A stretch of DNA of 38,109 nucleotides from contig JAWVEV010000119.1 in NCBI GenBank assembly GCA_033856535.1, positions 1 to 38,109 on the forward strand. Direction: 5' to 3'. Below are positions 1 to 8,145 of the stretch, piece by piece; the first letter of the stretch is position 1, and each line of letters starts with the position of its first letter. A model generated the notes under the pieces. The model had not been told where the DNA came from. It made no database searches and was given only the letters and a program-made list of their open reading frames with translations. The translations under genes were made by a program, and so were the position numbers. The DNA is from JAWVEV01 sp033856535. Lineage in GTDB: Bacteria > Actinomycetota > Thermoleophilia > Miltoncostaeales > Miltoncostaeaceae.

Positions 1-18
1 CCGAGGGCCGACCGCGGC

Positions 19-1698
19 TCAGCGGGCGGGCTGGCGGAAGCGCGCGTCCAGGAGCAGGAAGCGGCCGCGGCCGACCCGGTTCTTCGCCCCCGTGCGCACG
101 AGGCGGTAGCACGGGCTGCTCAGGCTCGGCCTCGACCGCCACGGTCCGAGCGTCGGGAGGAACGGGGCGGTGCCGGTCGGGCAGCCCGCCGGTGGCGCGG
201 GGCCGCCCGGGGCGGCGGCGAAGGTGACCGTCACCGCGAACGTCCCGTTGGTGAGGTTGCCCTCGGCGTCCTCGGCCTCGCAGGTGACCGACGTCACGCC
301 GACCGGGAAGAGGGCGCCGGAGGCCGGCGCGCAGGCCACCTCGAGCGGGCCGTCTCGGTCGTCGACGGCCGAGGCGCCGTACGTGACGCTCGCGCCGGCG
401 GCCGTGGGCGCCGCGGCGCTGACGTTCCCGGAGAGGGTGAGGAGCGGCGGTGTGGTGTCGGGCGGGCCGGCGACGGTGTAGGTCACCTCCACCAAGCCCG
501 CGCCCGATCGGACGCCCGTCTCCAGCTCGGCGCCACCGGGCGCAAACCCGGAACCGCCGCTGCCGCCGCTGCCCCCACCGAAGAGGCCGCCGGTGCCGCC
601 GGTGCCGCCGAGGGGCGCCCCGGTGCCGCCGTTGCCTCCATTACCTCCGGTGCCGCCGGTGCCGCCGAGGGGCGCGCCGGTGCCTCCGGCGCCTCCGTTA
701 CCTCCGGTGCCTCCGGTGCCGCCGAGGGGCGCGCCGGTGCCTCCGGAGCCTCCGCTCCCTCCGGTGCCTCCGGTGCCGCCGAACAGCCCGCCGCTGCCGC
801 CGTTGCCGCCGAGGGGCGCGCCGGTGCCGCCGCTGCCGCCGAACAGGCCGCCGGTGCCGCCGGTGCCGCCGGTGCCACCGAACAGGCCGCCGGTGCCGCC
901 GGTGCCGCCGGTGGCGCCCTTTCCGCCGGTGCCGCCGGTGGCGCCCTTTCCGCCGGTGCCGCCGGTGCCGCCCTTTCCGCCGCTCCCGCCGGTGCCCCCG
1001 GTTCCCCCGATGCCCCCGGCGCCCCCGGCGCCCCCGGTGCTGCCGATGCCGCCGCTTCCACCGATGCCGCCGTTTCCGCCGGCGCCGCCGCTGCCCCCGG
1101 TCCCGCCGATCCCGCCGGTGCCGGCGCTCCCTCCGTTACCGCCGCTCCCCCCGATGGCGCCGGTACCCCCGGTGCCGCCGCCGGTGCAGATCGCGCCAGT
1201 GCCGCCCGCGCCGCCGGTCGCACCTGCGCCGGCGCCGCCGTCGTTTCCGGCGGCGCCGCCGCCGCCACCGGCCCCGAGCAGCCGCTCACCGAGCGCGAAG
1301 ACCGTGTCGCCGTCCTTGTCGCGCCGCACGTCCGAGGAGCCGCCCCCGCCGGCCGCGGCGCACGAGGCGTCGCCGCCGCCGTTGAAACCGCCCTCCGTGC
1401 CCTGCCCGCCGGGGCCGCCCACGTTGACCTGGAGCGTCTCGCCGGACGTCACGGCGATTGTCGCCGTGACGCGTCCACCGAGTCCGCCGAGGCGCCCGTC
1501 GAAGGCCCCGCCCTGGGCGCCGGAGACGACGAAGGTCGCCTTGCTCACGCCGGCGGGGACGGTCCACGACTGGGCCGCGCCGGTGAACCCGAACGTCTTG
1601 GTGGCCGCCAGCGCGTGCGGCGCCGCGGCAACGGCTCCGACACCGACCAGCGAGCAGCACGCAAGAGCGACCTTGCGCCTGCCGCGATGCCGTGTCAT
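19..1698 (-). CDS. secreted glycine-rich (PGRS-like) protein with HYR domain
   Basis: A 559-residue exported protein of unknown role, probably cell-surface or extracellular. Residues 1-31 form a signal peptide (basic MTRHRGRRK start, hydrophobic core, Ala-rich end). Residues 32-150 form a beta-rich glycine-rich head with a WTVPAGV motif typical of glycine-rich surface proteins. Residues about 150-385 are almost pure GGxGGx repeats, including recurring GTGAPLGG and GGLFGG blocks, resembling mycobacterial PE-PGRS tails but without a PE domain. Residues about 410-490 match a HYR (hyalin repeat) Ig-like domain (DTTPP at its start, GVTSVTCEAEDAEGN near its end). The Cys-containing C-terminus has no LPxTG or membrane anchor. 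ATG start, TGA stop, both inside the window. Its plus-strand neighbour is unrelated. A structural or adhesive role is inferred. Confidence 0.85.
   Translation of the reverse strand: MTRHRGRRKVALACCSLVGVGAVAAAPHALAATKTFGFTGAAQSWTVPAGVSKATFVVSGAQGGAFDGRLGGLGGRVTATIAVTSGETLQVNVGGPGGQGTEGGFNGGGDASCAAAGGGGSSDVRRDKDGDTVFALGERLLGAGGGGGAAGNDGGAGAGATGGAGGTGAICTGGGTGGTGAIGGSGGNGGSAGTGGIGGTGGSGGAGGNGGIGGSGGIGSTGGAGGAGGIGGTGGTGGSGGKGGTGGTGGKGATGGTGGKGATGGTGGTGGLFGGTGGTGGTGGLFGGSGGTGAPLGGNGGSGGLFGGTGGTGGSGGSGGTGAPLGGTGGTGGNGGAGGTGAPLGGTGGTGGNGGNGGTGAPLGGTGGTGGLFGGGSGGSGGSGFAPGGAELETGVRSGAGLVEVTYTVAGPPDTTPPLLTLSGNVSAAAPTAAGASVTYGASAVDDRDGPLEVACAPASGALFPVGVTSVTCEAEDAEGNLTNGTFAVTVTFAAAPGGPAPPAGCPTGTAPFLPTLGPWRSRPSLSSPCYRLVRTGAKNRVGRGRFLLLDARFRQPAR
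560..1190. repeat. imperfect GC-rich triplet/9-mer tandem repeat inside the PGRS-like gene
   Basis: About 630 bp consist of degenerate units such as ccgccggtg and longer repeated blocks containing gaggggcgc ccggtgcc. On the minus strand they encode the GGxGGx array. Blocks reading GTGAPLGGTGGTGG occur several times with nearly identical DNA, which suggests expansion by slippage or recombination. The plus-strand Pro-rich open frame across it is a shadow of the repeat. Confidence 0.85.
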
Positions 1699-2061
1699 CC
1701 GATCACCGTTCCTCGTCCCCGCGCCGCTTCGCTCGCCGGCGTCGAGCGCGGATTCTCGTCAACGGCATCGCGCGCTGTCCATGCCGCCCGGCACGGGGAT
1801 CGGCCGCGTCGCCGGCGCGAGCACCGCTGACGCGGGAGCCGGTGCACCCCGCGGGAGCCGACCTCCGTCCTCGGATCACAACCCCCTCGAGGACGGCGGC
1901 CGGGACCGCGTCCGGGCATCCAGATCCGCCGTCGGCCCTGCGGTGATGTGGGCGGGCCGGAGGGCCGTCCAAGGACCGGGCGTCAGCCCACAGGGCCGTC
2001 CCCGGGCCGGCATCTCCACATGGCCCGAGCCGGAGGGTGGTCCCTTCGGGCGCCGGGGGAC

Positions 2062-2097
2062 GAGCAACTGGCCCCCGAGGCGATGGCCGACTGGGCC
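2062..2097 (+). repeat. dispersed repeat copy A
   Basis: Reads gagcaactggcccccgaggc then gatggccgactgggcc. It shares the core aggcgatggccgactgg with copy B. Read in one frame, it would encode LAPEAMADW, but no gene contains it. Confidence 0.7.
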
Positions 2098-2157
2098 CAA
2101 TGGGACGGCGAGTGCCGCCCGCCAGCCCGGCCCTCGGCGGCGAGCGCCGGGACTGGG

Positions 2158-2193
2158 GAGCGACTGGCCACCGAGGCGATGGCCGACTGGCTC
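2158..2193 (+). repeat. dispersed repeat copy B
   Basis: Reads gagcgactggccaccgaggc then gatggccgactggctc. It is the copy closest to the consensus of the six found in this window. Confidence 0.75.
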
Positions 2194-2273
2194 CCGGGGG
2201 GCGGGGGCCCGGCCAGACTCGCCCGGAGCAGGTTGGATCGCCGGCGCCGGCCTGGGCATCGCTGACCGCGCGC

Positions 2274-2310
2274 GAGCGACTGGCCACCGGGAAGATGGCC
2301 GACTGGCCTC
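2274..2310 (+). repeat. dispersed repeat copy C
   Basis: Reads gagcgactggccaccgggaa then gatggccgactggcctc. The first 16 bases are identical to copy B; the centre differs (gggaag for gaggcg). Confidence 0.75.
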
Positions 2311-2434
2311 AGGGGCCAAGGAAGACCGGCGAGCCTCGGCGAGGAGGGCGGCTCAGAGTCGACGCGGGTCCGCGACGGTCTCGGGACGAAGCCGCCTGGT
2401 CCCGCCACACCGGACCGCGCCAGCCTGGTCGGTC

Positions 2435-2977
2435 ATGACGCTCAAGAGCTTCTACAAAGGCCAGGGCCTCGGGAAGCTGCCGCCGTGCGCCATCTGCGGC
2501 GGGCCCGGGGAAGGTAAGCGCGCCGAGCTGCACCTTCCTCACGGGGTCCGGGTCTGGCTGTGCGCCGGCCACCGCGATCCGTCCTTTCTCACCAAGCGCG
2601 CCGGCCGGGACCTGGTCGTCAGCCTGATGTGCGTCTGGCGCTCGGCGGGTTGTCTCAGCCGGCGCCACCACAAGGCCCTTGACGTCCACCTGGCGCGCCT
2701 GCAGGCGCTTCGCGCCCCCAAGCCTCGCCCCCGCCCCGGCTCCTACGCCTGGCCCGAGCTGCGCCAGGAGGCCGAGCGGCGCTTTGCCGCCGGCGAGGCG
2801 CCGGCGGCCGTCGCCGCGCGCATCCTCCGACCCCGCGCCGGCGAGCGCCGGCCCAGCCGGCGCACCCTTCGCCGCTGGTTCACCGAGGGCCGCTGGCTCG
2901 ACCCGGGGAGCGGCCCGCCGGCGCCGGCGAACCCCCCACCCCCGGGCCCGCCTCCCGCTGCAGCCCCCGCCCCGCCC
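2435..2977 (+). CDS. putative zinc-finger and HTH protein, 3' end undefined
   Basis: The ATG at 2435 begins a protein-like sequence (MTLKSFYKGQGLGKLPPCAIC...). C18-x2-C21 and C43-x2-H46 look like a zinc site, with extra His at 33 and 36. Residues about 105-160 (AWPELRQEAERRFAAGEAPA onward, ending RRTLRRWFTEGRWL) look like a helix-turn-helix. A Pro/Ala-rich tail follows. No stop occurs in this frame before 4522, where it would run antisense through the whole permease gene, so the true 3' end is unclear. I stop the entry at the permease stop codon. A one-base shift would instead end at 3044. It may be a decayed or frameshifted gene, or a DNA-binding protein tied to the repeats just upstream. 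No family name is recognised, and there is no strong ribosome binding site. Confidence 0.45.
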
Positions 2978-4177
2978 TCACCCCCGCCGGAGCGCCGCCC
3001 GAAGCTTCATCTTCGGGCCGCTCCGGACGATTCCGCGCCGGTAGACGCGGCCGCCAAGCACCATCAGCACCGCCGCCGAGCCGATCGCCAGGGCGAGGGA
3101 GACGACGATCTCCCACGGCTCCGCCGACCCGATCGCGATCCTCATCGGCATCGTCATCGGGGCGAAGGGCGGCAGGATCGTCAGGACCCGGACGATCGGC
3201 GAGTCGAACTGGTCGCCGCCGCCGACCACGGTGAGCAGGTAGCCGGCGAGCAGCATCATGCTCAGGGGGCTGATGGCCTGGCCGACCTCCTCCTGGCGGG
3301 CCACGAGCGCCCCGAGGGCGCCGAAGGCCGCGCTGTAGAGCGCGAACCCGACCACGAACCAGGCGATCGTCGCCGCCACCAGCGTCCCCGTGGCCTCGGG
3401 CAAGTCCAGCGAGCCGAACGCCAGCGCGCCCACCAGCAGGGGGACTCCCAGCGCCAGCAGCTGCCCCAGCCCGAGCAGGCCGATCCCGATCACCTTCCCG
3501 AACAGGATCTGCCCGGGACGCAGGCTCGCCAGGAGGACCTCGACGATGCGGCCCGTCTTGTCCTCGGCCACCGCGCTCGCCACCTGGATGCCGGTCAGCA
3601 GCAGCGCGACGTAGAGCAGCACCGCCGCGCTCACGCCGAGGCCGATCTCGGCGCCGGTCGGCTCGTCGCCGGCGTCGGGGTCGAGCGGCCGGACCGCCAG
3701 CGGGGCGCCGGCGAGCAGGCGGTCGGCGCGCTCGGGCGCGACGCCGGCCTCGACCAGCCCGGCCTTCAGCCGCGTCACCGCCAGCGCCTCGGAGACCGCG
3801 GCGCGCAGCTCGGGGTCGAGCTCGTCGTCCACGAGGACGGTCGCGCGACCCTCGCCGGCGGCGCCGACCAGGGCGGCGTCCAGGTCGCCGCCGCGCACCG
3901 CCCGGGCTGCGGTCGCCCGGTCGGGCCGGCGCTCCACCCGCAGCTCGAACCCCACGGCGCGCGCCGCGCCGGCCAGCGCGTCGCGCAGCCCCGGGGGCGC
4001 AGGGCCGACGATCGCCAGCTCGGTCGGCTCGTCGGAGCCGCCCACGATCGAGGGGATCACGACGCCGCCGATCCCGATCAGCACGAGCAGCGCGGTCACG
4101 ATGCGGAAGCTGCGCGTCCGGGAGCGCTCCAGCAGCTCGCGCGCCGCCACCAGCCGGGCCCCGGGCCACCAGGTCAT
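2978..4177 (-). CDS. ABC-2 type transporter permease (NatB-like)
   Basis: A 399-residue integral membrane permease that partners the ATPase encoded just upstream. It has an N-terminal membrane helix (residues about 20-45, IVTALLVLIGIGGVVIPSIV). A large extracytoplasmic domain (about 45-190) follows, then five or so hydrophobic helices in the C-terminal half (for example VSAAVLLYVALLLTGIQVAS, ending with AIGSAAVLMVLGGRVYRRG). This topology is typical of NatB/YhaP-type exporters of Na+, drugs or peptides. The ATG at 4177 overlaps the ATPase TGA by four bases (ATGA), indicating translational coupling. The substrate cannot be told from sequence. Confidence 0.88.
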   Translation of the reverse strand: MTWWPGARLVAARELLERSRTRSFRIVTALLVLIGIGGVVIPSIVGGSDEPTELAIVGPAPPGLRDALAGAARAVGFELRVERRPDRATAARAVRGGDLDAALVGAAGEGRATVLVDDELDPELRAAVSEALAVTRLKAGLVEAGVAPERADRLLAGAPLAVRPLDPDAGDEPTGAEIGLGVSAAVLLYVALLLTGIQVASAVAEDKTGRIVEVLLASLRPGQILFGKVIGIGLLGLGQLLALGVPLLVGALAFGSLDLPEATGTLVAATIAWFVVGFALYSAAFGALGALVARQEEVGQAISPLSMMLLAGYLLTVVGGGDQFDSPIVRVLTILPPFAPMTMPMRIAIGSAEPWEIVVSLALAIGSAAVLMVLGGRVYRRGIVRSGPKMKLRAALRRG

Positions 4178-5082
4178 CGCGGCGCCCTTTCGACGGCCTC
4201 GAGGAAGAGCTCGTTCAGGCTCGGCAGCTCGAGGGCGAAGTCGTGGACCGTGCCGGCCGCGCGGGCGGCGTCGAGCACCCGGAGCGGGTCGGCCTCGGGC
4301 TCGAGGGCCAGGCGCAGGCCGCCGCCGGCGCCGTTCGCCCCGACCGCGCTCACCCCCGGCAGGGACCGCGCCCACGCCGTTCCGTCCGCGCCCTCCAGCT
4401 CCAGCCGCAGCCGCCGTTGCCCGGAGGCGCGCTTCAGCTCGTGGACCCGCCCGGACATGACCAGGCGGCCGCTGTCGATGACCACCACCGACTCGCAGAG
4501 GCTCTCCACCAGGTCGAGCTGATGGCTCGAGAAGAGGACCGTGCCGCCGGCGGCGGCGCGGCGGGCGAGCGTCTCGGTGAGGCCGGCGACCGCGACCGGG
4601 TCCAGGCCGGAGAAGGGCTCGTCGAGGACCAGCACGTCGGGGTCGTGCACCAGCGCCGCCGCCAGCTGCACCCGCTGCTGGTTGCCGAGCGAGAGCTGCT
4701 CGATGCGGTCGCCGGCGCGGTCGGCGATGTCCAGCTCCTCCATCAGCCGCTCGGTCGCCGCGCGCGCGTGCGGCGCCGCCATGCCGGTGATCCGGGCGAG
4801 GTAGACCAGGTGGTCGCGCACGGTCATGCGCGGGTACAGGCCGCGCTCCTCGGGCATGTAGCCGAAGCGCCGGCGCCGCTCGGGGTCGAGGGGCCGGTCC
4901 TCGTAGAGAACGCGCCCGCCGTCGGGGTCCACCACGCCGAAGACGATGCGCATCGCGGTGGTCTTGCCGGACCCGTTCGGGCCGAGGAGGCCGACGACCT
5001 CGCCGGGCGGCACCGCGACGCTCAGACGGTCGAGCGCCCGCCGCTCCCCGAATCGCTTCGAGACGTCGTCGAGGCGCAGCAC
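4174..5082 (-). CDS. ABC transporter ATP-binding protein (NatA-like)
   Basis: A 302-residue cytoplasmic ATPase. Walker A GPNGSGKT is at 34-41, the signature LSLGNQQ at 130-136, Walker B LVLDEP at 151-156, and the switch His at 187 (FSSHQLD). The LSLGN form, the YMPEERGLYP stretch after the Q-loop region, and a C-terminal accessory domain of about 90 residues ending LNELFLEAVE place it in the NatA/DUF4162-bearing exporter ATPases. GTG start. It begins 10 bases after the histidine kinase stop and overlaps the permease start by ATGA, so kinase, ATPase and permease probably form one operon. No solute-binding protein is present, in keeping with an exporter. Confidence 0.93.
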   Translation of the reverse strand: MLRLDDVSKRFGERRALDRLSVAVPPGEVVGLLGPNGSGKTTAMRIVFGVVDPDGGRVLYEDRPLDPERRRRFGYMPEERGLYPRMTVRDHLVYLARITGMAAPHARAATERLMEELDIADRAGDRIEQLSLGNQQRVQLAAALVHDPDVLVLDEPFSGLDPVAVAGLTETLARRAAAGGTVLFSSHQLDLVESLCESVVVIDSGRLVMSGRVHELKRASGQRRLRLELEGADGTAWARSLPGVSAVGANGAGGGLRLALEPEADPLRVLDAARAAGTVHDFALELPSLNELFLEAVERAPR

Positions 5083-5092
5083 GCCGCCGAGA

Positions 5093-6307
5093 CTAGCGCG
5101 GGCCCCGCTCCCCCCCGAGCGCGGGTGTCTCCAGCGGCGGAAGCGCCCCGCCGGGCGCCGCCGGCAGCGTCACCCGCACCGTCGTGCCGAACCCCTCGCG
5201 CGAGGTCGCCTCGGCCCGGCCGCCGAAGCGCTCGGCGATGTGCTTGACGATCGAGAGGCCGAGGCCGGTCCCGCCGAGCCGCTTCGAGCGAGAGGGATCC
5301 GCCCGGTAGAAGCGCTCGAAGACGTGCGGCAGGTGCCGCTCGGGGATGCCGAGCCCGTCGTCGCTCACGACCAGCTCCACGCTGCCCCCGGCGACCCGCA
5401 CCGCGGCCCGCGCGGTCGCGCCGGGGCCGGCGTACTTGACCGCGTTCTCGATCAGGTTGCGCGCCACGGTCCGGGCCATGCGGTCGGTCAACGGGGTCAG
5501 CGCCAAGCCCCGGGCCTCGGCCTGCAGGGTCACGCCGTACTCCGCGGCGTCGTCCGCGAGCTCCTCCACCGTGGCCCGCACCGCGGCGGCGAGGTCGCTC
5601 ACCTCCGAGGACGGCAGGCCCGGTGTGGTCTCCAGCTCGGACAGGAACAGGATGTCCAGGATGAGCGCCTCGAGGCGGGCGGTCTCCGACGCCGCGCGGC
5701 GCAGGAACGCGGCCCGGGTGTGCTCGTCCATCTCGGGGTCGACCAAAGCCTCGAGCAGGCCGCGCAGACCGGTCAGCGGCGTGCGCAGCTCATGGGAGAC
5801 GTTGGCGACGAACTGCGAGCGCAGCTCCTGGTAGTCGACGGCGGCGCTGGCGTCGGTCAGGAAGAGGAGCGCCTCCCGGTCTCCGTCCACGACGTAGGGC
5901 GCCAGCGCGGCCCGGTAGGTGCGGCGTCCGCCGGCGAACAGGCGCACCTCGAGCTCGTCGGGCTCGAGCCGCGCCAGGGCGCTCCCGACCCGGCTGGCCA
6001 GCTCGTGCTCGCTGAAGGCCTCGAGCACGCTGAGGCTCGGCGTGAGGAACGGGAAGCGCTCGAGCGCGGCCCGGTTGGCCTCCAGGAGCCGCCCGGTCGC
6101 GTCGACGCGCAGCGCGATCACCGGCAGGTGCTCCAGGGCCGCCCGCCGGCGCTGCTCGCCGACGGCCGAGGTGCGCTCGGCCAGCTCGGCCCGGGAGCGC
6201 GCGGCGGCCGTGACGCGGCGCATCCGCACCACGGAGAGCACCAGCGCCGCGACGGCCACGAGCGCGGCCCCCGACAGGGTCCAGGCGATCAGCGCGTGCA
6301 CGGGCAC
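5093..6307 (-). CDS. sensor histidine kinase, PhoR-like
   Basis: A 404-residue membrane sensor kinase. One membrane helix (about 5-28) is followed by a short linker, a PAS domain (about 58-155), HisKA with phospho-acceptor H172 (FVANVSHELRTPLTG), and a HATPase domain. The HATPase has its N-box around 283-293 (ARNLIENAVKYA), G1 DDGLGIP at 316-322 and G2 GGTGLGLS at 345-352. All catalytic motifs are intact. The architecture (single helix, PAS, HisKA, HATPase) resembles PhoR. No response regulator gene lies beside it; instead it sits upstream of the ABC exporter genes with a 10-base gap. Two GTG codons six bases apart (6307 and 6301) could each be the start. Confidence 0.92.
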   Translation of the reverse strand: MPVHALIAWTLSGAALVAVAALVLSVVRMRRVTAAARSRAELAERTSAVGEQRRRAALEHLPVIALRVDATGRLLEANRAALERFPFLTPSLSVLEAFSEHELASRVGSALARLEPDELEVRLFAGGRRTYRAALAPYVVDGDREALLFLTDASAAVDYQELRSQFVANVSHELRTPLTGLRGLLEALVDPEMDEHTRAAFLRRAASETARLEALILDILFLSELETTPGLPSSEVSDLAAAVRATVEELADDAAEYGVTLQAEARGLALTPLTDRMARTVARNLIENAVKYAGPGATARAAVRVAGGSVELVVSDDGLGIPERHLPHVFERFYRADPSRSKRLGGTGLGLSIVKHIAERFGGRAEATSREGFGTTVRVTLPAAPGGALPPLETPALGGERGPR

Positions 6308-6388
6308 AGTGTCGCAGCCCCGCCGCGACCGGCCCAGGGCCCCGCGGTCCCGCGGGAGGCGCGGCCGGGGCGGACCCCGGCCCGCGGC

Positions 6389-6637
6389 TCAGCCCGCGCC
6401 GCCCTCCATCTCGTCGCGCAGCGCCCGCATCTCGCCCACCAAGCGCTCCACCTCGGCGTCGAGGCCGCCCTCGCCCTCGCGCTGGCGGAACACGATGTGC
6501 CCGAGATCCTGAGCCAAGGCGCTGTGACGCCGCTTCAGCGCCAGCTCTTGGCCCTTCTCGCGCGCCGTGTCGGCGCCCCGCTGCGCAACCTCGGTCGCGC
6601 GGCGCGCCGTGTCCTTCGCCCGGTCCATCAATCCCAT
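6389..6637 (-). CDS. small helical protein of unknown function
   Basis: An 82-residue soluble, charged protein beginning MGLMDRAKDTARRATEVAQR. It is predicted almost wholly helical, with heptad-like patterning in the first 45 residues and again near the end (VERLVGEMRALRDEMEG), so a coiled coil is likely. Small proteins starting MGLxDKAK are frequent in actinobacteria, but none has a role I can name. The ATG at 6637 is preceded by aaggggaacgcc, a good ribosome binding site. Upstream on the same strand is the membrane protein gene ending at 6708; downstream is a gap of about 80 bp before the kinase start. Confidence 0.75.
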   Translation of the reverse strand: MGLMDRAKDTARRATEVAQRGADTAREKGQELALKRRHSALAQDLGHIVFRQREGEGGLDAEVERLVGEMRALRDEMEGGAG

Positions 6638-6671
6638 GGCGTTCCCCTTCGTCGCCGGGGTGGTGACGACG

Positions 6672-6677
6672 AGTCTA
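6672..6677 (-). promoter_or_regulatory. possible -10 element for the 82-residue gene
   Basis: The minus strand reads TAGACT (TANNNT) about 35 bases before the ATG at 6637. No convincing -35 is visible, so this is weak. Confidence 0.3.
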
Positions 6678-6707
6678 TTGCCCGCGGGGCGCCGGAAGCA
6701 CGCGCCC

Positions 6708-7106
6708 CTAGCGCTCCTTGCGCCAACTGATCACCGCGAGGGCCGCGGCGACCAGGGAGAAGATCAGGGCCAGGAAGAGCCCGAACCCCCGGCTGAAGCC
6801 GCCGACGCCCGGGGGGTCGAGGAACCACATCAGGGTCGTCAGGAAGAGGAACGAGGTCAGGCCCGCGGCCAGCGCCGACGCGCGGACCTGGGTCGGCAGC
6901 TCCACGTTCAGGCCCTCGGCCGCCAGGGCGGCCCCGCTGACGATCGCGAAGATCAGGAGCAACCACCACGAGGCAACCACGTCGTCGGCCCCGAGGTTGG
7001 TGCTGTCGACCTTGAACCACGGCAGGAAGAGGCTGATGACGAAGAGCGCGCACGCGGCCGCGCCGCCGAGCAGCCGCTGCTCACGCGTGAGCGATCCGAG
7101 GTTCAC
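6708..7106 (-). CDS. four-helix membrane protein of unknown function
   Basis: A 132-residue integral membrane protein with four hydrophobic segments (about 12-31, 45-65, 76-96 and 107-127), starting MNLGSLTREQRLLGGAAA. An LPWF motif follows the first helix, resembling the FLPWY in the membrane protein encoded at 9210, so the two may be distant relatives. GTG start. It overlaps the stop of the upstream metallo-hydrolase gene by four bases (GTGA), so they are coupled. No catalytic residues are evident. Confidence 0.8.
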   Translation of the reverse strand: MNLGSLTREQRLLGGAAACALFVISLFLPWFKVDSTNLGADDVVASWWLLLIFAIVSGAALAAEGLNVELPTQVRASALAAGLTSFLFLTTLMWFLDPPGVGGFSRGFGLFLALIFSLVAAALAVISWRKER

Positions 7107-7795
7107 GGGGACTCCTCTCTGAGGGGCGCGGACTCGGCGCCGCCGAGCCGCTCGGGGGGGTTGTGCCCCGGGATGACCACCGCCGGCGCCGCCTCGCGGA
7201 TGCGCGCGAAGCTTGCCAGGTGCGCCTCCCGGTCGGGGAAGCCGTCGGGGAGCGTCATCTCGCGGAACCAGCTCGGGTCCGGGCCGAGCGTGTCGGCGGC
7301 GATCGCCACCAGGCCGTCGGCCGTGTCGACCAGGAAGGCCACGTGGCCGGGGGTGTGCCCCGGCGTGTGGATCCAGCGGATCCCCGGCAGCACCCGGCCG
7401 GAGTCCCCGCGAAGGAGCTGCACCCGGGCGCGGTCGCGGGCACCGCGGCCGGCGCGGGCGTGCGCCGTCTCCAGCTCGTCCTCATGGACGAAGAGGTCGA
7501 CGTCACCGAGCTGCGGCAGGGCGGACACGTGGTCCGAGTGGAGGTGCGTCGCCAGCACGGTGTCGATGTCCTCGGGCGCGAGGCCGCGCGTCGCGAGGGC
7601 GCCCTTCAGCATGTCGCCCTGGGTCTGGTAGCCGGGGTCGACCACGACCGGGCGCGGCCCGGTGAGCAGCATCGTGTTGGGCCAGGCGATCATCCCGTGG
7701 ACCGCGTCGGGCAGGTCCCGGTACGCGGTGAAGGTGCCGTGGCCGGTCGCGCCCCTGACCTCCAGCATCTCCCCGCCGCGCAGGGCGAAGACCAC
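7103..7795 (-). CDS. MBL-fold metallo-hydrolase
   Basis: A metallo-beta-lactamase-fold enzyme, cytoplasmic, substrate unknown. The metal-binding motif THLHSDH (HxHxDH) is at about 83-89. A third His is in IHTPGHTPGH, a later Asp in AIAADTLG, and the C-terminal His in VIPGHNP, so the dinuclear site looks complete. The first usual start is GTG at 7795 (230 residues). The frame stays protein-like upstream (IAVWDLEVLIPAHR) back to an in-frame TAG, with no ATG, GTG or TTG, so an ATC at 7837 after a G-rich stretch may be the true start (244 residues). The neighbouring GYD gene ends 51 bases upstream of the GTG, and the next gene overlaps by GTGA, implying an operon. Confidence 0.88.
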   Translation of the reverse strand: MVFALRGGEMLEVRGATGHGTFTAYRDLPDAVHGMIAWPNTMLLTGPRPVVVDPGYQTQGDMLKGALATRGLAPEDIDTVLATHLHSDHVSALPQLGDVDLFVHEDELETAHARAGRGARDRARVQLLRGDSGRVLPGIRWIHTPGHTPGHVAFLVDTADGLVAIAADTLGPDPSWFREMTLPDGFPDREAHLASFARIREAAPAVVIPGHNPPERLGGAESAPLREESP

Positions 7796-7846
7796 CCGAT
7801 GGGCCGGGATCAGGACCTCGAGATCCCAGACGGCGATGGCGCCGCC

Positions 7847-8131
7847 CTACCCGAGCAGGGCCAGGAACTCGTCCACCGGTATCGCGGTCATCGTCTGGAA
7901 GTGCGCCGTGCCGCGGGCGGCGAGCTCGACGGAGACGCGCGCGATCACCCGCTCGTCGGGAGCCTCGACGATGTTCACGAAGTCGTAGGGACCCAGCACC
8001 GCCCACTGCTGGACGACCTTCGCCCCCATCTGCTCGATCTCCTCGTTGACCTCCTTCAGCCGGCTCGGGTTCGCCCTGAGGGTCCCGATCCCGTGCGGGC
8101 TGAGCGTGCTGAGCAGGATGTAGGTGGGCAC
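7847..8131 (-). CDS. GYD domain protein
   Basis: A 94-residue protein matching the GYD family (ferredoxin-like alpha/beta fold, PF08734). It opens MPTYILLSTLSPHGI, has the hallmark LGPYDFVNIVEAPD (variant of GxYDxV) in the centre, and ends with TMTAIPVDEFLALLG. The function of the family is unknown. GTG start with aaaggaac upstream. The first gene of a likely operon with the metallo-hydrolase and membrane protein genes. A 14-bp inverted repeat lies between its probable -10 and its start. Confidence 0.88.
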   Translation of the reverse strand: MPTYILLSTLSPHGIGTLRANPSRLKEVNEEIEQMGAKVVQQWAVLGPYDFVNIVEAPDERVIARVSVELAARGTAHFQTMTAIPVDEFLALLG

Positions 8132-8145
8132 TCTTGCCTGTTCCT

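Larger units (their letters stand above)
1699..2434. other. gene-free stretch with three dispersed repeats
   Basis: No frame here looks like a real gene: the many overlapping open frames are low-complexity Arg/Pro/Gly translations typical of high GC. The stretch contains the upstream region of the PGRS-like gene on its left and three copies of a roughly 36-bp repeat (from 2062, 2158 and 2274). Spacings between copies are about 96 and 116 bp. The segment between repeats is not obviously conserved. Confidence 0.6.

Noticed and set aside
560..1190. Possible CRISPR-like array
   Set aside because: Units are 3-9 bases, contiguous and in frame with a coding sequence; there are no unique spacers.
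593..4522. A very long plus-strand open frame rich in Pro/Val and later in mixed residues
   Set aside because: It is the shadow of the PGRS repeat, the permease and the ATPase on the other strand; only the part from 2435 looks like protein.
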